Assembly: GCF_001905665.1 (NCBI RefSeq)
Contig: NZ_LIVX01000003.1
Span: forward strand, 567,478 to 631,477
Direction: 5' to 3'
Source: Streptomyces sp. CB02261
Lineage (GTDB): Bacteria > Actinomycetota > Actinomycetes > Streptomycetales > Streptomycetaceae
DNA length: 64,000 bases
A model generated the notes under the pieces. That model was not told the DNA's origin. It ran no database searches and saw only the letters and a program-made list of their open reading frames with translations. Shown one piece after another: positions 27,045-37,016 of this stretch (its first letter is position 1; every line of letters starts with the position of its first letter). Position numbers and translations under genes: made by a program.

Positions 27045-27111
27045 GCCACCCCCTTGAGGTCGCGGACGGTCGCGGTGGCCGCGACCATCTGAGGAACGCA
27101 GCTTCCACCTG

Positions 27112-27138
27112 AATACCGGCGGCGGGGCTGCGGCAAAC
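27112..27138 (-). promoter_or_regulatory. Candidate sigma-B/F-type promoter of sigN
   Basis: On the minus strand GTTT (-35) and CGGTAT (-10) are separated by 16 bp, about 70 bp before the sigN start. This fits the sigma-B class consensus (GNNT, 14-16 bp, GGGTAT) and would allow auto- or cross-activation by the two paralogous sigmas. Confidence 0.4.
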
Positions 27139-27279
27139 TCGGTTCCAGCAGAATGTCACATGTCGGCAACACGCTGTAGTGACTTGTCGACAAGCCGAGG
27201 GTGCATTTCCGCAGGAAACAAGGGGTGTACGGCATTTGGGGCGCGTCAGAACTGCTCCGAACCGGTCTACCCGATCCGG

Positions 27280-28131
27280 TTACGCCTCGATTCTGTTTGC
27301 GGATCTCAGACGGGCGAAGCTGCGGGCGAGGAGCCTTGACACATGCATCTGGGAGACACCGAGCTCCTGGCTGATCTGAGATTGCGTCAAATTGCTGTAG
27401 TAGCGCAGCATCAGGATCCGCTGCTCCCGTTCGGGCAGTTGTACGAGGAGATGCCGGACGAGGTCGCGGTGCTCGACCCCGGCGAGGGCGGGGTCCTCGT
27501 AACCGAGCCGGTCGAGCAGTCCGGGAAGCCCGTCGCCCTCCTGCGCGGCCTCCAGGGAGGTGGCGTGGTACGAGCGCCCGGCCTCGATGCAGGCGAGCAC
27601 CTCGTCCTCGCCGATCCGCAGCCGCTCGGCGATCTCGGCGGTGGTGGGGGAGCGGCCGTGGGCCGTCGTCAGGTCCTCGGTGGCGCCGTTCACCTGGACC
27701 CAGAGCTCGTGCAGCCGGCGCGGGACGTGCACGGTGCGGACGTTGTCGCGGAAGTACCGCTTGATCTCCCCGACGACCGTCGGCATGGCGAAGGTGGGGA
27801 ACTGCACGCCCCGGTCGGGGTCGAAGCGGTCGATCGCGTTGATCAGGCCGATCGTGCCGACCTGGACGACGTCCTCCATCGGCTCGTTCCGCGAGCGGAA
27901 CCGGGCGGCCGCGTACCGCACGAGCGGCAGATTGGCCTCGATGAGGGCCCCGCGGACCCGGTGGTGTTCCGGAGTGCCCGGCTCCAGGTTCTTGAGCTGC
28001 CCGAAGAGCACCTGGGTGAGGGCTCGGGTGTCGGCGCCACGGGTGCTCTGGGGGCGGGTGCGCGGGGTCTCCGCGGCGCCTGCCTCGTGCTGGGGCGGGA
28101 CTTGAGGTGCTGTACTGGCCGGCACGTTCAC
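27280..28131 (-). CDS. sigF: Sporulation sigma factor SigF
   Basis: 283 residues; regions 2 ([20 protein letters not shown]), 3 and 4 ([37 protein letters not shown]) are about as in sigN but the N-terminus ([13 protein letters not shown]) is distinct and Pro-rich. SigF is the late-sporulation sigma of Streptomyces needed for spore wall maturation and pigment. Start GTG 28131 is chosen because AAAGGGGTGG precedes it, the same leader as sigN; the longer frame begins only with TTG. Three GTCAA copies at 28166, 28176 and 28188 lie just upstream. Confidence 0.9.
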   Translation of the reverse strand: MNVPASTAPQVPPQHEAGAAETPRTRPQSTRGADTRALTQVLFGQLKNLEPGTPEHHRVRGALIEANLPLVRYAAARFRSRNEPMEDVVQVGTIGLINAIDRFDPDRGVQFPTFAMPTVVGEIKRYFRDNVRTVHVPRRLHELWVQVNGATEDLTTAHGRSPTTAEIAERLRIGEDEVLACIEAGRSYHATSLEAAQEGDGLPGLLDRLGYEDPALAGVEHRDLVRHLLVQLPEREQRILMLRYYSNLTQSQISQELGVSQMHVSRLLARSFARLRSANRIEA

Positions 28132-28290
28132 GCCACCCCTTTGGCTGGTCTTGCTGGTCGACTGGGTCAACTACGGTCAACTCATCCGTCAAAAGCGGTC
28201 ATAGCATCACAAGACATGTCCACTGTGTGCAAGCACCGCATAATGACGTGTTGAGGGCATCATGGTGCAAAAAGGGGAGGTCACGCACCG

Positions 28291-28320
28291 AAAAAGCCCC
28301 CCGCCTCGACGGCAGGGGGC
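28291..28320 (-). terminator. Terminator of the Dabb-domain gene
   Basis: GCCCCCCGCC and GGCAGGGGGC pair with one mismatch, flanked by AAAAA, which is TTTTT on the minus strand, 16 bp past the stop. Confidence 0.75.
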
Positions 28321-28336
28321 CTCCGGACGAAGCTGA

Positions 28337-28630
28337 CTAGAAGGCGTAGTCCGCGATCACCCAGGTCGCGAACTCGCGCCACTGGGCGACGCCCGCCTGG
28401 TGCGCCGGGTGCTCCAGGTACCGCTTCAGCGCGTCCGCGTCCTCGACGGCCGAGTTGATGGCGAAGTCGTACGCGATCGGCCGGTCCGAGATGTTCCAGC
28501 CGCACTCCCAGAACGTGAGCTCGGGGATCTGGTCGCCCAGCGCGCGGAACGCCTCGACGCCGGCGACGACACGCGGCTCGTCACGGGTGACGCCCTCGTC
28601 GAGCTTGAAGAGGACCAGATGGCGGATCAC
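28337..28630 (-). CDS. Dabb (stress-responsive alpha/beta barrel) protein
   Basis: 97 residues: MIRHLVLFKLDEG, then VEAFRALGDQIPELTFWECGWN and YAFAINS-like strand pattern, ending LKRYLEHPAHQAGV. This is the ferredoxin-like Dabb fold, usually dimeric. GTG start with AGGAG 6 bp upstream. It lies 9 bp after the small membrane protein gene and is probably co-transcribed. Ligand or reaction unknown. Confidence 0.88.
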   Translation of the reverse strand: MIRHLVLFKLDEGVTRDEPRVVAGVEAFRALGDQIPELTFWECGWNISDRPIAYDFAINSAVEDADALKRYLEHPAHQAGVAQWREFATWVIADYAF

Positions 28631-28639
28631 GCGGGACTC

Positions 28640-28804
28640 CTAATTGATGAGTTCGGTCATGAACTGGCCGACTCCCTGAGCGGCGCTGGCAATGCCCTCG
28701 AACCCTACCTGCACGAGATCGGCGGCCCTCTCCGGAGAGGTGACGATCGTGTACAGCACAAAGACGGCGACCGCGTACAGCACGACCTTCTTCGCTTGCA
28801 CCAC
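28640..28804 (-). CDS. Small single-helix membrane protein, 54 residues
   Basis: VVQAKKVVLYAVAVFVLYTI gives a short basic start and one hydrophobic helix (about 7-22), then an amphipathic tail with ADLVQVGFEGIASAAQG. The GTG at 28804 has GGGAGGG 7 bp upstream; the frame open farther upstream is only intergenic. It is followed at 9 bp by the Dabb gene. Function unknown. Confidence 0.75.
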   Translation of the reverse strand: MVQAKKVVLYAVAVFVLYTIVTSPERAADLVQVGFEGIASAAQGVGQFMTELIN

Positions 28805-29143
28805 TGCCCAGCCCTCCCCAGTTCCCCCGCCGTACGACCGCGCCACTCTAACCGAGCCCTTATGGACCAAGGGCCCGGAGATCGAGGCCTTTTGCCGCCC
28901 GCCGGAAGGGTGACGGCCGAGCAGTATGGATGTCGAGCCCGGAGGATCTGGCAGGAATCCGAAAAGGCTCGAGGAACCGGCCCGCACTGCGGGGTCCCGC
29001 GCCGCCAGCTTCCCCCCTGACGGCGGCGCAGGGCCTGGAGGACCGGTTCTCGTCGGGGGGAGCGGCTTGTCCCCCCGATGCCGCTCCCCCCGTCCTACGG
29101 AGAAGGCCCGGTACGCGCCACGTGCGCGCACCGGGCCTTCTCC

Positions 29144-29193
29144 GTACGCGGGCGTACGGGGTCGTACGGGGTCGTACGCGGGCGTACGGGGCC
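29144..29193. repeat. GTACG-rich short tandem repeat
   Basis: Two 20-bp copies of GTACGCGGGCGTACGGGG(T/C)C separated by a 10-bp half copy GTACGGGGTC. It lies between two hairpins that share the arm GAAGG-GCCCGGT. Confidence 0.8.
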
Positions 29194-29222
29194 TGACGGG
29201 CCCACGGCTCCCCGGGATACGC

Positions 29223-29256
29223 CGAAGGGCCCGGTGCTGATGCACCAGGCCCTTCG
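29223..29256 (-). terminator. Terminator of tRNA-Ser(CGA)
   Basis: CGAAGGGCC and GGCCCTTCG arms with an inner GGTGC/GCACC stem, 8 bp past the 3' end of the tRNA on the minus strand. Confidence 0.75.
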
Positions 29257-29263
29257 ATCGAAG

Positions 29264-29348
29264 CGGTAGCGGAGGGATTTGAACCCTCGGTGACTTGCGC
29301 CACACTCGCTTTCGAGGCGAGCTCCTTCGGCCGCTCGGACACGCTACC
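29264..29348 (-). tRNA. tRNA-Ser (anticodon CGA)
   Basis: Minus strand: acceptor GGTAGCG pairs with CGCTACC, discriminator G. The anticodon stem CTCGC-CTCGAAA-GCGAG presents CGA. A long variable arm and the T-arm GAGGGTTCAAATCCCTC are intact. CCA not encoded. Confidence 0.96.
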
Positions 29349-29425
29349 GAGAGAGAGCTTAGCCGAAACTGGCGCTGCGATGAAATCCGTATCCCGTCGC
29401 AGGTCGAAGCCGGGTCCGGACGCGG

Positions 29426-29974
29426 TCAGCGGTCCCGGAAGAAGGCCGTCAGCTGCTCCGCGCACTCCTCGCCGAGCACGCCGTGGAGGACCTCGGGACG
29501 GTGGTTGAGCCGACGGTCCCGTACGAGGTCCCAGAGCGAGCCGGCCGCCCCCGCCTTCTCGTCCAGGGCGCCGAACACCACCCGCTCGACCCGCGACTGG
29601 ACGAGCGCGCCGGCGCACATCACGCACGGCTCCAGGGTCACGACGAGCGTGCAGCCCGTCAGCCGCCACTCGCCGGTCGCCCGGGCGGCCCTGCGCAGCG
29701 CGAGCACCTCGGCGTGCGCGGTCGGGTCGCCGGTCGCCTCCCGCTCGTTGTGCGCGCGGGCGAGCACCGTGCCGTCGGCGGCGAGCACGACCGCGCCGAC
29801 CGGTACGTCACCGGCCGGCGTGGCCGCGTCGGCCTCGGCGAGAGCGAGCCGCATGGCGTCCCGCCAGGGGTCCCGGACGTGGTCGGCGCCCATCGGGCCG
29901 TCCCCGGAGCCGGGCCCGGGAGTACCGCCGAGCGGGCCGGTCGCCGGCTCGGGGGCAGGTACCGCGCGTGCCAC
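29426..29974 (-). CDS. tadA: tRNA adenosine(34) deaminase TadA
   Basis: 182 residues. Zinc deaminase motifs HAEV and EPCVMCAGA are intact, with RVVFGALDEKAGAAGS typical of TadA. It deaminates A34 of tRNA-Arg(ACG) to inosine; that tRNA is at 7287 in this window. The GTG start overlaps the stop of the upstream gene by one base (TAGTG), so translation is coupled. The N-terminal ~35 residues are a Pro/Gly-rich extension and the true start might be internal. Confidence 0.95.
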   Translation of the reverse strand: MARAVPAPEPATGPLGGTPGPGSGDGPMGADHVRDPWRDAMRLALAEADAATPAGDVPVGAVVLAADGTVLARAHNEREATGDPTAHAEVLALRRAARATGEWRLTGCTLVVTLEPCVMCAGALVQSRVERVVFGALDEKAGAAGSLWDLVRDRRLNHRPEVLHGVLGEECAEQLTAFFRDR

Positions 29975-30522
29975 TAGCGGACGGCCTCCAGGACCTCGGC
30001 CGCGCCCAGGGCGTCCGCGATCTCCGCGAGGGCGTCGCTCTGGAGCGCCATCAGGTCGGCCGGGGCCATGCCGAGGTCGGCCAGGATCAGCCGGTCGCCC
30101 ACCGGGGCGGCCGGGACGGCCTCCGCGGCGACGCCGGTGTCCTCGTCGTCGTCCGGGACGTCGTCGAGCGGCTCCCCGTCCTCCGTACCGTCCAGGTCCA
30201 GCGACTCGAGCTCGTCGACGATGTCGTCCAGGTCGTCACCGAGGATCTCCCGCGTGAGGATCTCCCCGTACGAGGAACGGGCGGCGGCGGCGCCGTCCGA
30301 GACGTAGATACGAGGGTCTTCCTCACCCTCGATCCGTACGATCCCGAACCACGCGTCCTCCTGCTCGATGAAGACGATCACCGTGTCGTCGTCCGAGGCC
30401 TCGCGGGCCAGCTCGGCCAGATCCGACAGGGTCTCCACGTCGTCGAGCTCCGTGTCGCTCGCTTCCCACCCGTCTTCGGTGCGCGCGAGCAGTGCGGCGA
30501 AGTACACCTGACTCTCTCCCAC
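29974..30522 (-). CDS. tRNA adenosine deaminase-associated protein
   Basis: 182 residues, very acidic in the middle (DDLDDIVDELESLDLDG and DDVPDDDEDTG). The N-terminus (VYFAALLARTEDGWEASDTEL) and the C-terminal helix bundle are the conserved parts. The gene is always next to tadA in actinobacteria, hence its name; no reaction is known. One-base overlap with tadA. Confidence 0.9.
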   Translation of the reverse strand: MGESQVYFAALLARTEDGWEASDTELDDVETLSDLAELAREASDDDTVIVFIEQEDAWFGIVRIEGEEDPRIYVSDGAAAARSSYGEILTREILGDDLDDIVDELESLDLDGTEDGEPLDDVPDDDEDTGVAAEAVPAAPVGDRLILADLGMAPADLMALQSDALAEIADALGAAEVLEAVR

Positions 30523-30838
30523 TGATCAGAGGTGTGACGATCCGGCGGCGCCCTGCTGATGCCCCGCCCAATCGGCATCGTGACAGAAACGACGCCGACA
30601 GGAGAGGTCTTCGGCTCTTGCGTCGTGCATCAGTCTGAACGACCCCGCGATCGGGCGGGCGTGCGACCCCGGCGCACACGGGGGGCGCACAAAGGGCCAC
30701 GCCGGGCGGCGCAGGCCGGGGCACGACGGGACACGCCGGGCGGCACGGGCCGGGGCACGGCGGGACACGCCGTGGCCGTACCGGCAGGGGCACGGCGTGG
30801 CGAACGGGCCGAGTGAACGGCGTGGCGCTTCAGGCCCT
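30523..30838. other. 316-bp intergenic region with GC-rich repeats
   Basis: No credible gene. It contains the tadA-operon promoter region and a 34-bp tandem repeat (30698-30800). Facing gene ends/starts suggest transcription from both sides. Confidence 0.55.
30698..30799. repeat. 34-bp tandem repeat, three copies
   Basis: Units begin at 30698, 30732 and 30766 with CACGCCG(G/T)G; the first two are about 90% identical and the third is degenerate. All are in the CACG/GGGC-rich style of Streptomyces intergenic minisatellites. Confidence 0.75.
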
Positions 30839-31054
30839 TCACCAGCGGAAGGTGCGCATCCGCATGGCCTGGCGCATGCGGGCGGCCCGCGCCCGTCTCG
30901 GCTGGACGCGCTCGCGCAGCGCCTTGGCCTCGTTCAGCTCGCGAAGGAACTGGGCGCGGCGCCTGCGGCGCTCCGCGTCCGTCTCGTGTGCCGGCTTCCG
31001 CGCCGCCCTCGCGGCGGCGCCCTCGGCCGGTTCTTGCAGGTCGGGCATCGGCAC
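30839..31054 (-). CDS. Small basic conserved hypothetical protein, 71 residues
   Basis: MPMPDLQEPAEG start, then a long charged helix (ETDAERRRRRAQFLRELNEA and more) rich in Arg and ending MRMRTFRW. Predicted all-helical, cytoplasmic, perhaps nucleic-acid-binding by charge. Its place between tadA and upp is what I remember as usual in Streptomyces. Function unknown. Confidence 0.65.
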   Translation of the reverse strand: MPMPDLQEPAEGAAARAARKPAHETDAERRRRRAQFLRELNEAKALRERVQPRRARAARMRQAMRMRTFRW

Positions 31055-31150
31055 TCCACCCCATCACTGGGTCCCCGTGTCTCCCCCGTGTCCCCACCTT
31101 CCCCCAGCGGCGCGGGTCGATGCCAGTGCGGGGCGGGCTACTGTTGAGTC

Positions 31151-31786
31151 ATGCGTCTCCACGTCGTCGATCACCCGCTGGTCGCCCACAAGCTCACCAC
31201 TCTGCGCGACAAGCGCACGGACTCCGCGACCTTCCGTCGGCTCGCCGACGAGCTGGTCACCCTGCTCGCCTACGAGGCCACCAGGGACGTCCGGACCGAG
31301 CAGGTCGACATCGAGACCCCCGTCACGCCCACGACCGGCGTCAAGCTGTCGTACCCGCGTCCGCTGGTGGTCCCGATCCTGCGCGCCGGGCTCGGCATGC
31401 TCGACGGCATGGTCCGGCTGCTCCCGACCGCCGAGGTCGGCTTCCTCGGCATGATCCGCAACGAGGAGACGCTGGAGGCGTCGACCTACGCCACGCGGAT
31501 GCCGGAGGACCTCTCGGGCCGCCAGGTGTACGTCCTGGACCCGATGCTGGCGACCGGCGGCACGCTGGTCGCGGCGATCCAGGAGCTCATCAAGCGCGGC
31601 GCGGACGACGTGACCGCGGTCGTGCTCCTCGCCGCCCCCGAGGGTGTCGAGGTCATGGAGCGGGAGCTCGCGGGCACGCCGGTCACCGTCGTGACGGCCT
31701 CGGTCGACGAGCGCCTCAACGAGCACGGCTACATCGTCCCGGGCCTCGGCGACGCGGGCGACCGCATGTACGGCTCCGCCGAGTAG
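31151..31786 (+). CDS. upp: Uracil phosphoribosyltransferase
   Basis: 211 residues. Salvage of uracil to UMP with PRPP. Seen: PRPP-binding motif [27 protein letters not shown] and the C-terminal uracil-binding loop [16 protein letters not shown]. Full length, monocistronic, with a bidirectional terminator after it. Confidence 0.97.
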   Translation: MRLHVVDHPLVAHKLTTLRDKRTDSATFRRLADELVTLLAYEATRDVRTEQVDIETPVTPTTGVKLSYPRPLVVPILRAGLGMLDGMVRLLPTAEVGFLGMIRNEETLEASTYATRMPEDLSGRQVYVLDPMLATGGTLVAAIQELIKRGADDVTAVVLLAAPEGVEVMERELAGTPVTVVTASVDERLNEHGYIVPGLGDAGDRMYGSAE

Positions 31787-31808
31787 GACCGTCTTCAGAG
31801 CTGATCAG

Positions 31809-31840
31809 AGGGTGCCCGGCGCGTGCGCCGGGCACCCTTT
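31809..31840. terminator. Bidirectional terminator between upp and the LytR_C gene
   Basis: AGGGTGCCCGGCG and CGCCGGGCACCCT form a 13-bp stem with a 4-nt loop followed by TTT, serving convergent genes. Confidence 0.9.
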
Positions 31841-32474
31841 AGCTCTTGGCGCAGGGTTTGGCCGTGGGTGCGGGCTTGGCCAGGGCGACCAGGGCCGCGT
31901 CCGCCGTGGCCTTCGGGGACAGGGTCTTGAAGGCGGTCCCGATGATCAGGTCCACGTCCGCCGTCGCCCGGGTGTCCGTCTTGGTCGTGGCGCCCTTGAG
32001 CTGGGTGCCGAGGACCGGGAAGACGCCCTTGGTGGCGGTCGTGGCGCCGAGCAGCAGGCCGGCGCCTGGGACCTTCTTGTCGTAGGCGGCGGGCGCGTTC
32101 CCCACCTTGCCGATCTTGAAGCCGCGCTTCTTCAGCTCGTCCGCGGTCGTCTTGGCGAGACCGCTGCGCGGGGTCGCGTTGTAGACGTTGACCGTGATCT
32201 GGGCGGGCTTGGGCAGCGCGGCGGCGGGCGGGGCGGTCGCTCCGGCGGCGGGTTTGCAGTCGGCCTGTTTCCCGGCGGTCGTCTTCGTGGGGCCGTCGCC
32301 GGTGAAGACGTCGACGAGCTGGAGCGTGCCCCAGCCGGCCGCGCCGAGCACGACCACGGCGGCGGCCGACGCGAGGACGATCCTGCGCCGGCGATGGGGG
32401 CGGCGCATGCGCGGGTAGACATCCCCCGTGATGCGGTACTTTCCGCCCATTCCGGGGGGAGTGAGCATGCTCAT
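31839..32474 (-). CDS. Membrane-anchored LytR C-terminal-domain protein
   Basis: 211 residues: a cytoplasmic basic N-terminus (RMRRPHRRRR), one membrane helix (IVLASAAAVVVLGAAGW), a Pro/Ala linker and an extracytoplasmic LytR_C domain (ITVNVYNATPRSGLAKTTADELKKRGF begins it, cited by position 115-141). LytR_C domains occur with cell-wall polymer ligases but here stand alone. Two Cys outside. Role probably in the cell envelope. Confidence 0.88.
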   Translation of the reverse strand: MSMLTPPGMGGKYRITGDVYPRMRRPHRRRRIVLASAAAVVVLGAAGWGTLQLVDVFTGDGPTKTTAGKQADCKPAAGATAPPAAALPKPAQITVNVYNATPRSGLAKTTADELKKRGFKIGKVGNAPAAYDKKVPGAGLLLGATTATKGVFPVLGTQLKGATTKTDTRATADVDLIIGTAFKTLSPKATADAALVALAKPAPTAKPCAKS

Positions 32475-32610
32475 GAACGCAGCGTAATGCCGCCCGTCGG
32501 CGATGCCTACTTGATGATCATGTGATCGCGTCCGGATGGGGGCGAACTGACTCCGAAAGGGTCAGCGGGAGCGGGCCGGCCGGGTGCCGCTCCGTCCGAT
32601 CGGCGCCGTG

Positions 32611-32907
32611 TCAGTCCATTTCCAGGACGCGGGCGTGCAGCACCTGGCGCTGCTGGAGCGCCGCGCGGACGGCGCGGTGCAGTCCGTCCTCGAGGTAGAG
32701 ATCGCCCTGCCACTTCACGACGTGCGCGAAGAGGTCGCCGTAGAACGTGGAGTCCTCGGCGAGCAGCGTCTCCAGGTCCAGCTGGCCCTTGGTGGTGACC
32801 AGCTGATCGAGACGGACCGGGCGCGGGGCGACGTCCGCCCACTGCCGGGTGCTTTCCCGGCCGTGGTCGGGATACGGCTTTCCGTTTCCGATGCGCTTGA
32901 AGATCAC
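32611..32907 (-). CDS. Conserved small protein with ParB/sulfiredoxin-like motif
   Basis: 98 residues: MIFKRIGNGKPYPDHGRES, then VRLDQLVTTKGQLDLETLL and a C-terminal YLEDGLHRAVRAALQQRQV. The EDGLHRAVRA segment resembles the GxxR motif of the ParB/Srx fold. Very conserved in actinobacteria; databases sometimes call it VapB-like, but no toxin partner is beside it. Function unknown. Confidence 0.7.
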   Translation of the reverse strand: MIFKRIGNGKPYPDHGRESTRQWADVAPRPVRLDQLVTTKGQLDLETLLAEDSTFYGDLFAHVVKWQGDLYLEDGLHRAVRAALQQRQVLHARVLEMD

Positions 32908-33004
32908 ACGGAAAGCCTACCGGGCGAGCGGCTCCCGGCGCAGCCACGCGAGGCCGGTGGGATGCTGGTGCGAACCATGACATAAGGGAAATCGGGGTGC
33001 CGTG

Positions 33005-34666
<1,662 letters not shown>

Positions 34667-36220
34667 CTACTCCGTCACCTCGTGGTGGTCGTCGTGCAGG
34701 CCGCCGCCGCTGCCCGCGTCGCCCTCGGTCGGGACCGAGACGACGGGCTTGCGCAGGGAGGAGATGTCGTGGGCGTAGGTGCCCACGGCGTTGGCGATGA
34801 CGTCGATGTTCACGTCGAAGGCGGTCATGTTGACGTTGGTGATGTCGTCGCCCTTGGCGTGGTAGTTCACGTCGTAGGCGACGCCCGCCGTGCCGCCGAA
34901 CTTGGCGGCCTGGCCCGCGGTCTTGATGCCCTCGGCGCCGGTGAAGGTGCCGCCGGAGGGGATGCCGACCTCGATGAACGGGCCGTAGTCGGAGCGGCCG
35001 GTGAAGTCGGTGCCCTCGTGCGGGACCCCGCGCTTGTCCATGAAGTCGGTGATGTCCCGCTCCAGCTGGGCGGAGCCCTCGGGGCCGGCGCCCTCACCGA
35101 CGTTGTCCGAGTTGTCGCCGTCGTACACGAACAGGCCGTAGTTCGGCGAGGCGATCATGTCGAAGTTGAGGTAGAGCTTGATCTCGCTCTTGTCGAGCGC
35201 GGTGAGGTTCTTGACGTAGTGCTCGGAGCCGAGGAGGCCGTTCTCCTCGGCCGACCACCAGGCGAAGCGGACCTTGTTGCGGACCTTGTCCTTCGACTTG
35301 GCGAGCTCCAGGGCGGTCTGGAGGAGGCCTGCGGAGCCGGAGCCGTTGTCGTTGATGCCGGGGCCGGCGGTGACGGAGTCGAGGTGCGAGCCGAGCATCA
35401 CGGTGTTGGCGGCGTTGCCGCCCTTGGTCTCGGCGATGACGTTGTTGGTGGAGCGCATCTCCTGGAGCTGGCGGATCTCCACGGAGAGCGTGACCGGGCC
35501 CTTGGCGAGGTCGGCGGCGAGCTTCTCGCCCTCGGCCAGGGTGATGCCGCCGGTGGGTATCTTCCCGGAGGCCGCGTCGCCGAGGGTGCCGGAGAGGACG
35601 CCGTCCGCGTTGTTGTAGATGACGGCGGCGGCGGCACCGGCCGCGGCGGCGTTCTGCTGCTTGATCGCGAAGGCGCAGCCGCCGCGCTTGATCAGCGCGA
35701 TCTTGCCGGTGAAGGTGCCGGAGGCGAAGTCGCCCGGCTCGCAGCCGGTGGTGCCGTCGGCGTCCACGGGCACTGCCACGAGGCCCGCGGTGATGCCGCC
35801 GACCGGGGTGGACTTGGTGTACGTCATCGCCTTGATGTCGAAGGCGCGGGGCGCCGGCGAGACGACGGAGGCCTTCTCGGCGAGCGTCTGCGTGTACTCG
35901 AAGTCGAACCGCTGGTACGAGACGTTGTAGCCGGCCTTCTTGAGCTGCGTGTACACGTAGGCGGCCGAGGCGTCGTGGCCGAGCGAACCGGCGGCGCGGT
36001 GGCCGCCGGCCGAGTCGGCTATCGCCTGGAACTTCTGCAGGTGCTTGAAGGCGTCCTGCGCGGAGGTTTCGCGGACCAGCTTCTTCGCCAGCTTGGCGGC
36101 ATCGCGGGCGGGTGCGGCCGTGGGGTCCTGCCCCGCGGTGGCGGGGGAGGCGAGGACCATCGGGGTGGCGAGGGCGGCGGCGACCAGAATGGCCGCGGCT
36201 CGGCGCTGGGTAGCGTTCAC
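34667..36220 (-). CDS. Secreted M28-family aminopeptidase with PA domain
   Basis: 517 residues. Signal peptide ending at ATAGQ. A PA domain (ALIKRGGCAFAIKQQNA) is inserted before the peptidase core. Zinc ligands and catalytic residues: GSHLDSV, GINDNGSGSAG, AEENGLLGS, NFDMIASP and YHAKGDD. It should release N-terminal residues from peptides outside the cell, like Streptomyces griseus aminopeptidase. GTG start with AAGGA 6 bp upstream. Ends His/Asp-rich (GGGLHDDHHEVTE). Confidence 0.95.
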   Translation of the reverse strand: MNATQRRAAAILVAAALATPMVLASPATAGQDPTAAPARDAAKLAKKLVRETSAQDAFKHLQKFQAIADSAGGHRAAGSLGHDASAAYVYTQLKKAGYNVSYQRFDFEYTQTLAEKASVVSPAPRAFDIKAMTYTKSTPVGGITAGLVAVPVDADGTTGCEPGDFASGTFTGKIALIKRGGCAFAIKQQNAAAAGAAAAVIYNNADGVLSGTLGDAASGKIPTGGITLAEGEKLAADLAKGPVTLSVEIRQLQEMRSTNNVIAETKGGNAANTVMLGSHLDSVTAGPGINDNGSGSAGLLQTALELAKSKDKVRNKVRFAWWSAEENGLLGSEHYVKNLTALDKSEIKLYLNFDMIASPNYGLFVYDGDNSDNVGEGAGPEGSAQLERDITDFMDKRGVPHEGTDFTGRSDYGPFIEVGIPSGGTFTGAEGIKTAGQAAKFGGTAGVAYDVNYHAKGDDITNVNMTAFDVNIDVIANAVGTYAHDISSLRKPVVSVPTEGDAGSGGGLHDDHHEVTE

Positions 36221-36336
36221 AGAAGTCCTTCCCGTTACGGACGAGGGTTGAGGGGAAGTTAGCGATCTGCGGTGCCTTCTGTGAACACCTTCTCCACAAT
36301 TCCTGTCACGTTCAGCAGGATTGCAATGCGGAGTTG

Positions 36337-36948
36337 TTAATTCCCGGAGGATTTGAGGTCCTTGGCGGCTTTCGCCGCTTTCGCCGCCGCCTTCATCTCC
36401 TGCTTGTGCGCCCGCACCTTCGCGAGGGTCTCCGGGCCGGTGATGTCGGCGGCCGAGCGGTACGCGCCCTCCTCGCCGTACGGGCCCGCCGCCTCCCGCC
36501 AGCCCGTGGGCCGCACCCCGTACCGCTTGCCCAGCAGCGCCAGGAAGATCTGCGCCTTCTGCTTGCCGAAGCCGGGCAGCGCCTGGAGCCGCGCCAGCAG
36601 TTCCTTCCCGGTCGCCGCGTCCGCCCAGACGGCCTCGGCGTCGCCCCCGTACTCCTCGACGAGGAACCGGCACAGCTGCTGCACGCGCTGCGCCATCGAC
36701 CCCGGGTAGCGGTGCACCGCCGGCTTCTCGGAGAGCAGCGCGGCGAACTCCTCCGGGTCCCGTGCGGCGATGGCGTGCGCGTCGAGATCGTCCGCGCCGA
36801 GCCGGGTGGCGATGGTGTACGGGCCGGAGAAGGCCCACTCCATCGGGACCTGCTGGTCGAGGAGCATGCCGACGAGCGCGGCGAGCGGGGACCGGCCGAG
36901 CAGCGCGTCGGCCTCCGGGTGCTGGGCGAGGTGGATCTCGGGGCTCAT
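36337..36948 (-). CDS. HhH-GPD-type base-excision DNA repair protein
   Basis: 203 residues. Early motif LVGMLLDQQVPMEWAF and hairpin LPGFGKQKAQIFLALLGKRYGV match HhH-GPD glycosylases. No Fe-S Cys cluster. The position where the catalytic Asp would follow the hairpin reads RPTGWREAAG, so the usual Asp is not evident. The C-terminus is Lys/Ala-rich (EMKAAAKAAKAAKD). Substrate unknown. Confidence 0.87.
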   Translation of the reverse strand: MSPEIHLAQHPEADALLGRSPLAALVGMLLDQQVPMEWAFSGPYTIATRLGADDLDAHAIAARDPEEFAALLSEKPAVHRYPGSMAQRVQQLCRFLVEEYGGDAEAVWADAATGKELLARLQALPGFGKQKAQIFLALLGKRYGVRPTGWREAAGPYGEEGAYRSAADITGPETLAKVRAHKQEMKAAAKAAKAAKDLKSSGN

Positions 36949-37016
36949 TCCCCGATCATCCCGCCGCGGTGGGCCGCACGCCCGGTGGGTTCACCCCTTC
37001 GCGCCCCGGACCCGGC

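Larger units (their letters stand above)
28805..29263. other. 459-bp intergenic region without a gene
   Basis: I see no credible gene. It holds the promoter of the small membrane protein, a 29102-29140 hairpin (GAAGGCCCGGT/ACCGGGCCTTC), a GC-rich short repeat at 29144-29193, and the terminator of tRNA-Ser(CGA). I looked for an SRP-RNA motif and did not find one. Confidence 0.6.

Noticed and set aside
28805..29263. SRP RNA or other structured RNA next to tRNA-Ser(CGA)
   Set aside because: The conserved SRP loop sequence (GGTCAGGTCCGGAAGG-like) is absent on both strands.
32611..32907. Toxin-antitoxin locus
   Set aside because: The small protein is sometimes called VapB-like, but no PIN or other toxin is next to it.
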